NCBI GenBank assembly: GCA_002746645.1 | Contig: PDPU01000032.1 | Location: 1 to 64,000, forward strand | Direction: 5' to 3' | Source: Gammaproteobacteria bacterium | GTDB lineage: Bacteria > Pseudomonadota > Gammaproteobacteria > Granulosicoccales > Granulosicoccaceae | DNA length: 64,000 bases | Shown here: positions 1 through 8,607 of the stretch, piece after piece | Layout: the number at the start of each line of letters is the position of its first letter | Position numbering within the stretch: position 1 is the first letter of the stretch | Notes under the pieces: model-generated | Database searches by the model: none | Told to the model about the DNA's origin: nothing | The model's input: only the letters and a program-made list of their open reading frames with translations | Made by a program: the position numbers and the translations under genes

Positions 1-127
1 CGCGATGCTGGAATCCGGCGAAAACGAGCGGCGAAACCGCCGCAATCAGCGAAACGGGCGTGCCAGGAACCGATCTGGCACGCTCATGAAATATTCAGGT
101 TCGGAACGCCTTTTTCCGCTGCACTCG

Positions 128-607
128 ATGAACCCTCCCAACGCCATTCCCCGCCAACTGGCCTACGATGAAGTCTGGATGCGCGAAGCGCTTGCCCTCG
201 CGGTCGCTGCCGCTCGCCATGACGAAGTGCCGGTGGGCGCGGTCGTCGTGAAGGACGGCACCTGCATCGGTCGTGGCCACAACCGCTCCGTCACCGATCA
301 CGATCCGAGTGCGCACGCCGAAGTGATGGCGCTGCGTGACGCGGCCCGTGCCGCAGGCGACTTCCGCCTCGACGGCGCCACCCTGTACGTGACCGTCGAA
401 CCCTGCCTCATGTGCTGCGGCGCACTGTTGCAGGCACGCATCAGCCGTCTCGTGTTCGGCGCTCGGGAACCGAAGACGGGCGCCGTGGTCAGTGCCTTCG
501 AAAGTCTCATGGCGCAGAGGCAGAGCCACCCGATCGCCATTACCGAAGGCGTGCTGGCGGAGGAAGCCGTGGCGTTGATGCAGCGCTGGTTTGCCGCGCG
601 TCGCTGA
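128..607 (+). CDS. tadA: tRNA-specific adenosine deaminase TadA
   Basis: Deaminates the wobble adenosine of tRNA-Arg(ACG) to inosine in the cytoplasm. The protein of 159 residues shows the zinc-dependent deaminase signature: H63-A-E65 (zinc ligand and proton-shuttle Glu) and PCLMC with Cys93 and Cys96 as the other zinc ligands. The frame stays open upstream to position 5, but the extra 41 residues are Arg/Asn-rich and unlike the family, so the ATG at 128 is chosen; it gives the usual TadA length. It is followed 38 bp later by an alpha/beta hydrolase gene on the same strand. Family assignment is firm; the start is probable. Confidence 0.93.
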   Translation: MNPPNAIPRQLAYDEVWMREALALAVAAARHDEVPVGAVVVKDGTCIGRGHNRSVTDHDPSAHAEVMALRDAARAAGDFRLDGATLYVTVEPCLMCCGALLQARISRLVFGAREPKTGAVVSAFESLMAQRQSHPIAITEGVLAEEAVALMQRWFAARR

Positions 608-645
608 GAAGACCGGCGTCACCCACTGCCCCTGAAGCGCCCGGC

Positions 646-1554
646 ATGAGCAACCTTGCAACCTTCATTGTGGTGGCACTGTGCCTGATGGTGCTGGTGC
701 CGCTGGGTATTCATCTCCTGTTGCTGTGGAGTCTCGCGCCGAGCCGCGTCGCGCACGAACACTCTCCGCCCGAGCATGGGGTGCCCGAGAGTGCCGTCGA
801 AGAGCTGTGGCTGGAATCGGTCAACCGAAAACGAGTCTTTGCCTGGTTCATCGCGGCGGACGCAGGGCAGACGAATCCAGCCTCACCGCGGCCCGCCACC
901 CTCATCATGCACGGCTGGGGTTCGAATGCCGCGATGATGCTGGCGATGGCCGCACCACTTCGCGCGGCGGGGCAGGCGGCACTTTTCATCGATGCTCGCA
1001 GCCATGGGCGGAGCGACGGTGAGGCGTTTTCCTCGATGCCGCGCTTTGCCGAAGACATTGCCACGGGGCTCGCCTGGCTTCGGACCCGGCCCGGCATCGA
1101 CGGCGAGCGTCTGTCGCTGATCGGTCACTCGGTGGGTGCGGCTGCAACCTTGCTGCACGCCTCGCGTCATCACGATGTCTGCGCGGTCATCAGTCTGTCG
1201 GCCTTCGCTCACCCGCGCGAGGTGATGCAGCGCTGGATACGCTCACAGCGACTGCCGCTGGAATGCGTGGCGAACCTCGTGTTGCGGCATGTGGAGCGCG
1301 TCATCGGCGAGCGCTTCGATGACATTGCACCGGTCAGCACGGCGGCGAGGCTCAAGTGCCCTCTGCTCGTGGTGCACGGTCGTCAGGACGACACGGTGCC
1401 TTTCGATGATGCCCGCCGAATCGTTGCGGCGGCGCCCTGTTCAAGGCTTCTGGCGATCGACGGCGATCATGACCTTCGCAGGACCCTGCCACCGCATGTC
1501 GATGAATTGATCGGATTCCTGCGCCGGTCCTGTCACGACGCCGGCGCAGCTTGA
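646..1554 (+). CDS. alpha/beta hydrolase, membrane-anchored
   Basis: Protein of 302 residues beginning with a hydrophobic segment (residues 5-28) that looks like a signal anchor, followed by an alpha/beta-hydrolase fold. Visible catalytic elements are the oxyanion motif HGWGSN, the nucleophile elbow GHSVG (Ser162), an acidic RQDDTVPF motif (Asp248/249) and His275 in GDHD. It resembles BAAT/dienelactone-hydrolase-type or YqkD-like serine hydrolases, but the substrate cannot be told. The start at 646 is chosen because the membrane segment begins there; the longer open frame upstream overlaps tadA out of frame. Probably cotranscribed with tadA. Confidence 0.8.
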   Translation: MSNLATFIVVALCLMVLVPLGIHLLLLWSLAPSRVAHEHSPPEHGVPESAVEELWLESVNRKRVFAWFIAADAGQTNPASPRPATLIMHGWGSNAAMMLAMAAPLRAAGQAALFIDARSHGRSDGEAFSSMPRFAEDIATGLAWLRTRPGIDGERLSLIGHSVGAAATLLHASRHHDVCAVISLSAFAHPREVMQRWIRSQRLPLECVANLVLRHVERVIGERFDDIAPVSTAARLKCPLLVVHGRQDDTVPFDDARRIVAAAPCSRLLAIDGDHDLRRTLPPHVDELIGFLRRSCHDAGAA

Positions 1555-1581
1555 CGGCACGCCCCGGGCCAGCGCATGCTA

Positions 1582-1631
1582 CGCTGCCGCTGCCGCTGCC
1601 GCTGCCGCTGCCGCTGCCGCTGCCGCTGCCG
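1582..1631 (+). repeat. hexanucleotide tandem repeat (CGCTGC)8 upstream of uup
   Basis: Eight uninterrupted copies of CGCTGC plus two bases lie in the gap between the hydrolase stop (1554) and the uup start (1685). The unit is a multiple of three, but no gene reads through it. It may lie in the uup 5' leader. Perfect short repeats of this length are prone to slippage. Confidence 0.9.
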
Positions 1632-1684
1632 GCAACCACATCGTTCCCATTCACCGACTCGCCAAGCGCTCGACGACCCGCACC

Positions 1685-3700
1685 ATGTCTCTGCTACGTG
1701 CCGACGCCATCGGCATCGCCTTCGGGGCAACGCCGCTGCTCTCCGACGTGAGCTTCGCCATCGAGGCGAAGGAACGCATCGCGCTCGTCGGCCGTAACGG
1801 CGAGGGCAAGTCCACGCTGCTGAAGATCCTCGCCGGAGAGCTGGCGCCCGACAGCGGTCAGCTCGTGCGCCGCCAGGGTGTCAGGGTGGCGATGCTCCGT
1901 CAGGACGTACCCGAAGACATCGACGGTGCCGTCGAGGATGTGGTGGCGCGAGGGCTCAGCGAGACCGGACAGCTTCTCGCCGATTTCCAGCAGGCGGCGC
2001 GTGAGCTCGCCACGGGCGAAGGCGACGAGCGGCGCCTCGGGGCGCTGCAGAGCCGCATCGATGCGGTCGATGGCTGGCAGCTCGCGCAGCGCGTGGCCGA
2101 AACACTCTCGCGCATGTCGCTCGATGCCGAGGCCGATTTCGGCAGCCTTTCGGGCGGCCTGAAGCGGCGGGTACTGCTCGCCCGGGCGCTCCTCGCCGAG
2201 CCCGATGTGCTGCTGCTCGACGAACCCACCAACCACCTCGACATCGCCGCCATCGACTGGCTCGAGCGGCATCTCGCGGGCCTTCCCTGTGCGCTCGTGT
2301 TCATCACTCACGACCGTGCCTTTCTCGAGCGTCTGGCCACGCGCATCCTCGAACTCGATCGCGGCAGCCTCAGTGACTGGCCCGGCAACTACGCCGATTA
2401 CAAGCGCCGCCGCCAGGCGCAGCTCGACGAGGAGGAACGGCACCAGGCACTCTTCGACCGGAAGCTCGCCGAGGAAGAGCGCTGGATTCGGCAGGGCATC
2501 AAGGCGCGCCGTACCCGCAATGAGGGTCGCGTGCGGGCCTTGAAGGCGCTTCGCGAAGCGCGGCGCCAGCGCATCGAGCGGGTGGGGAAGGCCAGCATCA
2601 CCGTGAACGCCGCCGAAAAGTCGGGCAAGCGCGTGATCGAGGCGACGGACGTGAACTACGCCATCGACGGCAAGGTTATCGTCAGGGATTTCAGCCTGAC
2701 GATCCTGCGCGGTGACCGTATCGGCATCATCGGTCCGAACGGCATCGGCAAGTCCACCCTGCTGCGACTGCTGCTCGGCGAGATCGAACCGGACAGCGGC
2801 CGCATCGAGCAGGGCACGCGCCTCGACATCGCCTACTTCGACCAGCTCAGAAGCGCGCTCGATACCAGCCGCTCGGCCATGGACAACGTCAGCGAAGGCC
2901 GCGACGAAGTGGTGATCGGGCGCGAACGCAAGCACATCATCGGCTACATGCAGGACTTCCTGTTCTCGCCGGCGCGTGCCCGCGCACCGATCAGCGCGCT
3001 CTCGGGCGGCGAGACCAACCGCCTGATGCTCGCCAGACTCTTCGTCAAGCCCTCGAACTTCCTCGTGCTCGACGAACCCACCAACGACCTCGACATCGAA
3101 ACCCTCGAACTTCTCGAATCGCTGATCGGCGAATACCCCGGCACTGTCATCATCATCAGTCATGATCGCGCCTTCGTCAACAATACCGTGACCAGCACGC
3201 TGGTGTTCGAAGGAGACGGACGCATCAGCGAGCACGTGGGAGGCTACGACGACATTCCCGCCGCGGCGCGAGAACTGCTGGAGCGGCCGGCGGAAAGCGC
3301 CGGACGGGTGCAGTCCGCTGGCGGCAAGACGGGAGCGGCGCAGGGCGGCAAGGCAGGAGCGGCGCAGGGTGGCAAGGCAGCGTTGACCTCGACAGCCGCG
3401 GCAACACTCGGGTCGGACGGCACGAACGGGAAGCCTGGATCATCTGCAAGGCCGGCGAAACCGGCGACGTCGGCACTCACCTACGGCGAGGAAATCGAAC
3501 TCGGCAAGCTTCCCGATGAAATCGACGCGCTCGAAACCGAACTGGCGGCGCTCGATGCCGAACTCGGCAACCCCGAACTCTACGCTTCTCCCGATGCAGC
3601 GCGTCCCGTCATCGAAGCCGCCGACGCGCTTCGCCAGACACTCGCCGAGCGCTACGCACGCTGGGACGAACTGGAGATGAAGCTGACGGGTGTATCGTGA
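1685..3700 (+). CDS. uup: ABC-F ATPase Uup
   Basis: Soluble ABC-F protein of 671 residues with two nucleotide-binding domains and no membrane segments. It has Walker A motifs at about residues 36-44 and 350-357, LSGG signatures at about 154 and 438, and DEPTN Walker B boxes in both halves. The linker includes the highly conserved stretch around WIRQGIKARRTRNEGRVRAL, typical of Uup. The C-terminus (about 595-671) is a charged helical coiled coil as in Uup, joined by an Ala/Gly-rich linker holding a short duplicated GGKAGAAQ motif. The family acts on ribosomes or branched DNA and limits precise transposon excision in E. coli. Start at ATG 1685. Confidence 0.92.
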   Translation: MSLLRADAIGIAFGATPLLSDVSFAIEAKERIALVGRNGEGKSTLLKILAGELAPDSGQLVRRQGVRVAMLRQDVPEDIDGAVEDVVARGLSETGQLLADFQQAARELATGEGDERRLGALQSRIDAVDGWQLAQRVAETLSRMSLDAEADFGSLSGGLKRRVLLARALLAEPDVLLLDEPTNHLDIAAIDWLERHLAGLPCALVFITHDRAFLERLATRILELDRGSLSDWPGNYADYKRRRQAQLDEEERHQALFDRKLAEEERWIRQGIKARRTRNEGRVRALKALREARRQRIERVGKASITVNAAEKSGKRVIEATDVNYAIDGKVIVRDFSLTILRGDRIGIIGPNGIGKSTLLRLLLGEIEPDSGRIEQGTRLDIAYFDQLRSALDTSRSAMDNVSEGRDEVVIGRERKHIIGYMQDFLFSPARARAPISALSGGETNRLMLARLFVKPSNFLVLDEPTNDLDIETLELLESLIGEYPGTVIIISHDRAFVNNTVTSTLVFEGDGRISEHVGGYDDIPAAARELLERPAESAGRVQSAGGKTGAAQGGKAGAAQGGKAALTSTAAATLGSDGTNGKPGSSARPAKPATSALTYGEEIELGKLPDEIDALETELAALDAELGNPELYASPDAARPVIEAADALRQTLAERYARWDELEMKLTGVS

Positions 3701-3735
3701 CGCCGGATTCCGAACACTGCCGTGGTTGAACAATC

Positions 3736-4446
3736 ATGACAACAGGTACGCCCTGGAAAGTCGTTTCCTTCGATCTCGACGATACCTTCTGGGACTGCGC
3801 ACCGGTGATCGAGCGTGCCGAACGAGCACTCTATCAATGGCATCGTGAACATACCCCGCGCATCGCCGACGCCCACGATGAAGTCTCGCTCGGAGAATAC
3901 CGGCGGCGGTTTCGCAGTGCCAATCCGCATCTCGCCGGCTACATGACCGAAATCCGGCGTGCCGGCATCGCGGCGCTGCTCGGCGAGCACGACTACGCGG
4001 GCGAGCACCTTGTCGACGCCGCCATGGACTGGTTTCTTCATCACCGGAGCGATGTCGAGTTGTATGCCGGTGTCATCGATCTCCTCGGAGCGCTGCAGGG
4101 CCGTTACGGTCTTGCTGCCATTACCAATGGCAATGCCAACCTCGAGCAGATCGGCATCGAGGAGCATTTCGACATCGTACTGAAGCCTGAACCCGGCTTG
4201 CCGCCGAAACCCGATGCCGCCATGTTCTCGCGTTGCTGCGCGCATTTCGGCATCGCGCCGTCGTCGCTGCTGCACATCGGCGACAATCCCCTGACCGATG
4301 TGCAGGGCGCATTGCGCTTCGGTGCCGAGGCGGTCTGGTTCAATCAACAGAAATCGCCGTGGCCCGAGGCGCAGGCACCGGCCCACCACGAAGTGGCGTC
4401 GATCGCAGAACTCTCGGCCTTGCTGCTGCCGGATGGTGCACCGTGA
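3736..4446 (+). CDS. HAD-superfamily hydrolase, YigB-like phosphatase
   Basis: A HAD phosphatase of 236 residues. Motif I is FDLDDT with nucleophile Asp13 and acid/base Asp15; motif II is ITNGN; motif III is the Lys in PPKPD; motif IV is HIGDNPLTD. The cap sits between motifs I and II (subclass I). The pattern matches YigB/YjjG-type enzymes, which act on FMN, on 5-amino-6-(5-phosphoribitylamino)uracil or on modified nucleotides. The exact substrate is not determinable. It is 35 bp downstream of uup. Its last codons and stop are part of a 20 bp tandem repeat. Confidence 0.8.
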   Translation: MTTGTPWKVVSFDLDDTFWDCAPVIERAERALYQWHREHTPRIADAHDEVSLGEYRRRFRSANPHLAGYMTEIRRAGIAALLGEHDYAGEHLVDAAMDWFLHHRSDVELYAGVIDLLGALQGRYGLAAITNGNANLEQIGIEEHFDIVLKPEPGLPPKPDAAMFSRCCAHFGIAPSSLLHIGDNPLTDVQGALRFGAEAVWFNQQKSPWPEAQAPAHHEVASIAELSALLLPDGAP

Positions 4447-4474
4447 AACCTGACGGTGCACTGTGACGCCTGCC
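4435..4474 (+). repeat. 20 bp tandem duplication spanning the HAD-gene stop codon
   Basis: Two adjacent 20 bp units, GGTGCACCGTGAAACCTGAC and GGTGCACTGTGACGCCTGCC, match at 16 of 20 positions. The first contains the last codons and TGA of the HAD gene; the second repeats the TGA in the untranslated 3' region. Confidence 0.75.
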
Positions 4475-4548
4475 CTTGCACGAGTGTCTGCCTGCGCGCT
4501 GCAGTATCATTGCCGAATCAGTCACAGCAATCGACATGAGGATGCCTG

Positions 4549-5406
4549 ATGAGCCGCATTTTTTACGTCAACGGTGAGTTCGTGCCCGAGGCTGACGCGC
4601 GCATCTCGGTGCTCGATCGAGGTTTTCTGTTCGCCGATGCCGTCTACGAGGTGTCGTCGGTGCTCGATGGCAAGCTCATCGACAACCCCGCGCATCTCGC
4701 TCGCCTGCACCGTTCGCTCGACGAACTGTCCATGGTGCCACCCGCCAGTGACGCGGAAATCGTTGCGGCCCAGAAGAAACTCGTGGAACTCAACGCGCTC
4801 GAGGAGGGGCTTCTCTATCTGCAGGTATCGCGTGGTGTTGCCGAACGTGACTTTGTCTTCGCGCCCGACATGCGTTCGAGTGTCGTCATGTTCACCCAGC
4901 AGAAGTCCCTCGTCGATTCTTCGCTGGCCGAGCGTGGCTGCAAGGTGATTTCGGTGCCGGACATTCGCTGGCAACGCCGCGACATCAAGACCGTGGCCCT
5001 GCTTGCGCCGAGCCTGGCCAAGCAACAGGCAGTCGATGCCGGCGTCGATGATGCCTGGATGGTGGAAGAGGGCTACGTGACCGAAGGCACGTCCAACAAC
5101 GCCTGGATCGTGACCGGTGACAGGCGCATGCAGACACGGCAACTCGGGCACGAAATTCTCGCCGGCATCACACGTGCCGCGGTAATGAAATTCGCTGCCG
5201 AGAGCGGTTACGAGGTGGTTGAAGAGCCCTTCACCATCGAAGAGGCAAAACAGGCGCAGGAAGCCTTCCTTACCAGTGCCTCATCCTTTGTGACGCCGGT
5301 GGTCTCGATCGATGGCTGCGAACTCGGTGATGGGAAACCGGGGCCGATCGTGCAAGAATTGCGTCGCATCTACATCGAAATTGCACGAACTCGCCAGGAA
5401 TTCTGA
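4549..5406 (+). CDS. dat: D-amino-acid (D-alanine) aminotransferase, PLP fold class IV
   Basis: Protein of 285 residues of the BCAT/D-AAT fold. The N-terminus has the typical YVNGEFVPE...ISVLDRGFLFADAVYEV pattern; the PLP lysine is Lys147 in DIKT; the cofactor phosphate loop is EGTSNNAW. It is predicted to convert D-alanine plus 2-oxoglutarate to pyruvate plus D-glutamate, supplying D-Glu for peptidoglycan. 4-Amino-4-deoxychorismate lyase is an alternative in this fold, but the sequence is closer to D-AAT. A GAGGA ribosome-binding site lies about 6 bases upstream of the ATG at 4549. Confidence 0.88.
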   Translation: MSRIFYVNGEFVPEADARISVLDRGFLFADAVYEVSSVLDGKLIDNPAHLARLHRSLDELSMVPPASDAEIVAAQKKLVELNALEEGLLYLQVSRGVAERDFVFAPDMRSSVVMFTQQKSLVDSSLAERGCKVISVPDIRWQRRDIKTVALLAPSLAKQQAVDAGVDDAWMVEEGYVTEGTSNNAWIVTGDRRMQTRQLGHEILAGITRAAVMKFAAESGYEVVEEPFTIEEAKQAQEAFLTSASSFVTPVVSIDGCELGDGKPGPIVQELRRIYIEIARTRQEF

Positions 5407-5546
5407 TTGTCAGGCAATGAGCGTGATGCATCTGACTTGCGGAGCTGGTACGCTTGATTGACGGGCAATCGAGTCATGTAGTGTTTCCGAATGGGCAGAT
5501 TCACCCGAATTGGCCGTGAAAAGGTGTGGATTTTCCGCTCTGTTAC

Positions 5547-5575
5547 CTGGTTTGGTTGATGCAATCGGCTATGAT
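5547..5575 (+). promoter_or_regulatory. candidate sigma-70 promoter for the coiled-coil membrane protein gene
   Basis: CTGGTT (5547-5552), a 17 bp spacer and TATGAT (5570-5575) lie just before the start at 5601. The -10 matches consensus at 5 of 6 positions; the -35 is poor. It sits in the 194 bp gap after dat, which holds nothing else I recognise. Confidence 0.35.
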
Positions 5576-5600
5576 GCGGTGACATGCCTACGTTGGCGCG

Positions 5601-7904
5601 ATGCCTCGTGCCACCAACAAGATGAGTAAGAGCGAAGCACCAAACCTGCGATCGCAGCAAGATCATCCTGACTCGCGTTACGATGCGCTTGATGCCGCCG
5701 GCCAGAAGGCCGAACGCGGTGGTGCCGTGGCATCGTCAGTGACCACGCGTCGTGCGCCGTCCTTCGAGAAGCAGTTACCCGAGGGCGTCCATCATGACAA
5801 CCTGCCGATCAAGCGTCCGCCGGTTCCTGTATCGCAGTCCGGGCCGCTGCGCGCACCGTCGCCGGGCGAGTCCTTCGATGACGAGGTTTTCGACCCGACC
5901 ATCCCGATTCGCGTCAGCCCGGCGGTGAGGCGCGACAGTCAGCGTGTACGCCGTCGTCGCTACCGCGGCGGCATGGACAACGAAGAAGGTGCAGCATCGC
6001 GTCCTGAAACGCAGCGGACGGCACCGGTGACAAGCTTGAAAGGGCGCGAAGCGAGCAATCTGGCAGACAATCCCGCTCGTCGTGAAACGGATTTTCCGGG
6101 CAGGAACGCCATCTCCTCGAAAACAAGCCCGACGCCCGGCACCGAACCGGGTATCCGCCCTCCATCCAGTCCTCTCGTCAGTGACGCCCGGTCCGATGAT
6201 GCCGATGATACCGCAGACGACAGGATCGACGACTGGGACGACTTCGATTTCCAGAAGCGGTCAATCAATCTCGAGCAGGCTGCCGCTGCAAGAACGCTGT
6301 CGCAGCAGTCCTCCGTGCCATCGACGGCATCCGAGTCCGAGATGCCGCCTTCCGAGCCACTGCCACCGAGGCGGCGAGCGTCCGACCCACGCTCATCCTC
6401 TCACAGGAGTCGACAACCCGGCTCCGTGAGTTATGAAAACGACGTCGACAGTCTGTTTGCCGACATCGACGAAGATCACGTCCCGTGGCGATCCGCTGAC
6501 GTCACCAACCCATCGGCAACCGTATCTGATGATCCACCGAGTGGATCGTCGATGTTGCTTCGTTATCTTGCGTCGGCTGTGGTGGGTGCAGCACTGCTGG
6601 GGATTGGCTGGACGCTGTGGCAGCAGTACGGCCCCGGTGGCGCTCCTGCCGTATCGGCAGACGCCGCGGGAACCGACCGTGACACATCGTCGGCGTCGAA
6701 CGCGACGCCCGTGCTCGATGAAGGTGCATCCAGTGCGGATGGCACGGCTGCTGGCGGCACCAGCAGTCCGAGCCTCTACGAGCGTTTCCAGACGGAACTG
6801 AGTTCGCTCGAAACGCTCGTGGCCAATGGGCAGTTTGACGAGGCCGAGGCTGCACTCAAGGACATGGACAGAAGCGTATACGGCTACGGTGCCCCCGAAT
6901 TCAAGGATCTGCAGGCGAGAATCGAAGCCCTGCGGTCGGGAGACACGACCGCGTTGGCAGCGCAAAACGAACGTAAGGCAGCGGAACAGCAGGCTGAAGA
7001 GGAGCGCCGGGCGGCAGAGCGTGCCGAAGCCGAGCGGCTTGCTGCCGAGCGTGCCGAAGCCGAACGCCAGGCGGCAGAACGAGCTGAAGCCGAGCGGCTT
7101 GCCGCCGAGCGTGCCGAAGCCGAACGCCAGGCGGCAGAGCGAGCCGAGGCCGAGCGGCTTGCCGCCGAGCAGGCCGAAGCCGAGCGCCGAGCGGCAGAAC
7201 GAGCCGAGGCCGAACGGCTTGCCGCCGAGCAGGCCGAAGCCGAGCGCCAGGCGGCAGAGCGAGCCGAGGCCGAGCGGCTTGCCGCCGAGCAGGCCGAAGC
7301 CGAGCGCCAGGCGGCAGAGCGAACCGAGGCCGAGCGAGTTGCTACCGGGCAGACCGAGGACGAACGCCTCGCTGCCGAACAGGCGGAACTCGAACGTTTC
7401 ATCGCCGAGCAGGCCGCTGTCGAACGTGCCGTCGCCGAGCGGGCTGCGCGGGCTGCCGAACGTGCCGCGGCAGAACGTGTCGCCGACGAACAGAACAACG
7501 AACAGAACAACGAACAGAACAACGATGAAAAACCGCCTGAGGCAGGTGAATCGACCGAATCTTCTGACCCCATCGACGATGCCGATGTCGAAGAAGTCTT
7601 CCGGCGCTTCACCATACTGAAGGACGCCATCGAGGCACGCGATATCGAAGCCGTGGTGCAGATTGTCGATACCGGCCCGAGGCGCGTTCAGCAGCTTCTG
7701 CAGTTGTTCAGTAACAGTTCGGCCATCAAGGCACGGGTCGGCAATGTCTCGATGGTGAACAGCGAAGGGCGCATATCCGGTGTCTTGCGTATTCAGAGCG
7801 TCACCGACCGCAACGGCAACCCGATTTCGGCCCCCGAGAGTCTGCAACGCATTACGTTGAACAGTCGGCGCGGTGACACCGGCTGGGCGCGGATCACCTG
7901 GTAG
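5601..7904 (+). CDS. single-pass membrane coiled-coil protein, kinase-less paralogue of the 31.5 kb kinase
   Basis: Protein of 767 residues with no enzyme domain I recognise. Residues 1-315 are polar, Pro/Ser/Arg-rich and probably disordered and cytoplasmic. A membrane helix follows at about 318-340. Residues about 455-640 form a long Ala/Glu/Arg coiled coil built of 10-residue AERAEAERxA repeats. Residues about 655-767 form a compact domain ending in TGWARITW. That domain is recognisably homologous to the C-terminus of the Ser/Thr kinase at 31544-33670, which has the same order membrane helix-coiled coil-domain. The next gene is also a paralogue of the kinase's neighbour. ATG 5601 is used; Met8 (5622) is possible. 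Role unknown; an envelope-spanning sensor or scaffold is inferred. Confidence 0.75.
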   Translation: MPRATNKMSKSEAPNLRSQQDHPDSRYDALDAAGQKAERGGAVASSVTTRRAPSFEKQLPEGVHHDNLPIKRPPVPVSQSGPLRAPSPGESFDDEVFDPTIPIRVSPAVRRDSQRVRRRRYRGGMDNEEGAASRPETQRTAPVTSLKGREASNLADNPARRETDFPGRNAISSKTSPTPGTEPGIRPPSSPLVSDARSDDADDTADDRIDDWDDFDFQKRSINLEQAAAARTLSQQSSVPSTASESEMPPSEPLPPRRRASDPRSSSHRSRQPGSVSYENDVDSLFADIDEDHVPWRSADVTNPSATVSDDPPSGSSMLLRYLASAVVGAALLGIGWTLWQQYGPGGAPAVSADAAGTDRDTSSASNATPVLDEGASSADGTAAGGTSSPSLYERFQTELSSLETLVANGQFDEAEAALKDMDRSVYGYGAPEFKDLQARIEALRSGDTTALAAQNERKAAEQQAEEERRAAERAEAERLAAERAEAERQAAERAEAERLAAERAEAERQAAERAEAERLAAEQAEAERRAAERAEAERLAAEQAEAERQAAERAEAERLAAEQAEAERQAAERTEAERVATGQTEDERLAAEQAELERFIAEQAAVERAVAERAARAAERAAAERVADEQNNEQNNEQNNDEKPPEAGESTESSDPIDDADVEEVFRRFTILKDAIEARDIEAVVQIVDTGPRRVQQLLQLFSNSSAIKARVGNVSMVNSEGRISGVLRIQSVTDRNGNPISAPESLQRITLNSRRGDTGWARITW
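7006..7335 (+). repeat. 30/60 bp coding repeat encoding AERAEAERxA coiled coil
   Basis: Degenerate tandem DNA repeats within the preceding gene encode alternating AERAEAERLA, AERAEAERQA and AEQAEAERxA decapeptides. Several 60 bp blocks are nearly identical, suggesting recent expansion or homogenisation. Confidence 0.85.
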
Positions 7905-7960
7905 CGGTAGCGCGGACACTCTCCCGGAGCCAATCACGTCAAACTGAGGAAAAAAACGAG

Positions 7961-8581
7961 ATGAAGAAAGGACTGCTGAAGCGTCTGGAATGTGCCGTGG
8001 TGGCGCTGGCCTACCTGGTCCTGACCTTTTCACCCGTGGGCTCGGCTGTGGCTCTGGCCCAGGGTGCCGACAGCGAAGCGCCTTCGATTCAGTTGCCCGA
8101 AGTCGAGGAGGGCGTGATCGGCGAGACTCAGGTCATTTCGGCCACGGTCAGTGACAACGATGAACTCGCGTCGGTCACGCTCTACTACCGCTCAGGTGCA
8201 GGCAAGGACTATCAGTCGATCGACATGACACCTATCGGCTCGACATCGATTCACTCCGCTTCCGTTCCGGGCAACGAAGCCACCGCCGACAGCCTGCAGT
8301 ACTACATCGAGGCCGTTGACGTATCCGGCAATCGAACCCAGGAAGGATTCTCCTTCGACCCCCTGGTGCGCGTACTCAACGCCGACGGCAATCAGGTGGC
8401 CCAGGAACCCAAGGAAAGCACGCGTGGCAATCGTGGCAGAAAGATCCTCTATGGTGCCCTCGGCGTCCTCGTGCTCGGTGCTTTGGTGGCCGCCGCGAGT
8501 GATTCGGGCGGCTCGAGCGGCGGACCGGCAGCCGACGACCCCACCGACGTTCCCGTCAACATCGTGATCGATCCGCTCTGA
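7961..8581 (+). CDS. exported Ig-like domain protein with C-terminal membrane segment
   Basis: Protein of 206 residues: N-terminal signal or anchor (about residues 12-36), an Ig/FN3-like domain with the pattern ELASVTLYYR...YYIEAVDVSGN, and a C-terminal membrane helix (about 162-180) followed by a Ser/Gly-rich tail. It is a clear paralogue of the 217-residue product of 33675-34328, which shares LASVHLYYRY, YYIRAEDVSGN and a matching late membrane helix. A GAGGAAA ribosome-binding site precedes ATG 7961. The gene follows the coiled-coil protein gene by 56 bp, as its paralogue follows the kinase gene. It is inferred to be the periplasmic partner of that protein. Confidence 0.75.
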   Translation: MKKGLLKRLECAVVALAYLVLTFSPVGSAVALAQGADSEAPSIQLPEVEEGVIGETQVISATVSDNDELASVTLYYRSGAGKDYQSIDMTPIGSTSIHSASVPGNEATADSLQYYIEAVDVSGNRTQEGFSFDPLVRVLNADGNQVAQEPKESTRGNRGRKILYGALGVLVLGALVAAASDSGGSSGGPAADDPTDVPVNIVIDPL

Positions 8582-8607
8582 TACGGATAGCCCAGAGACA
8601 ATACCCC

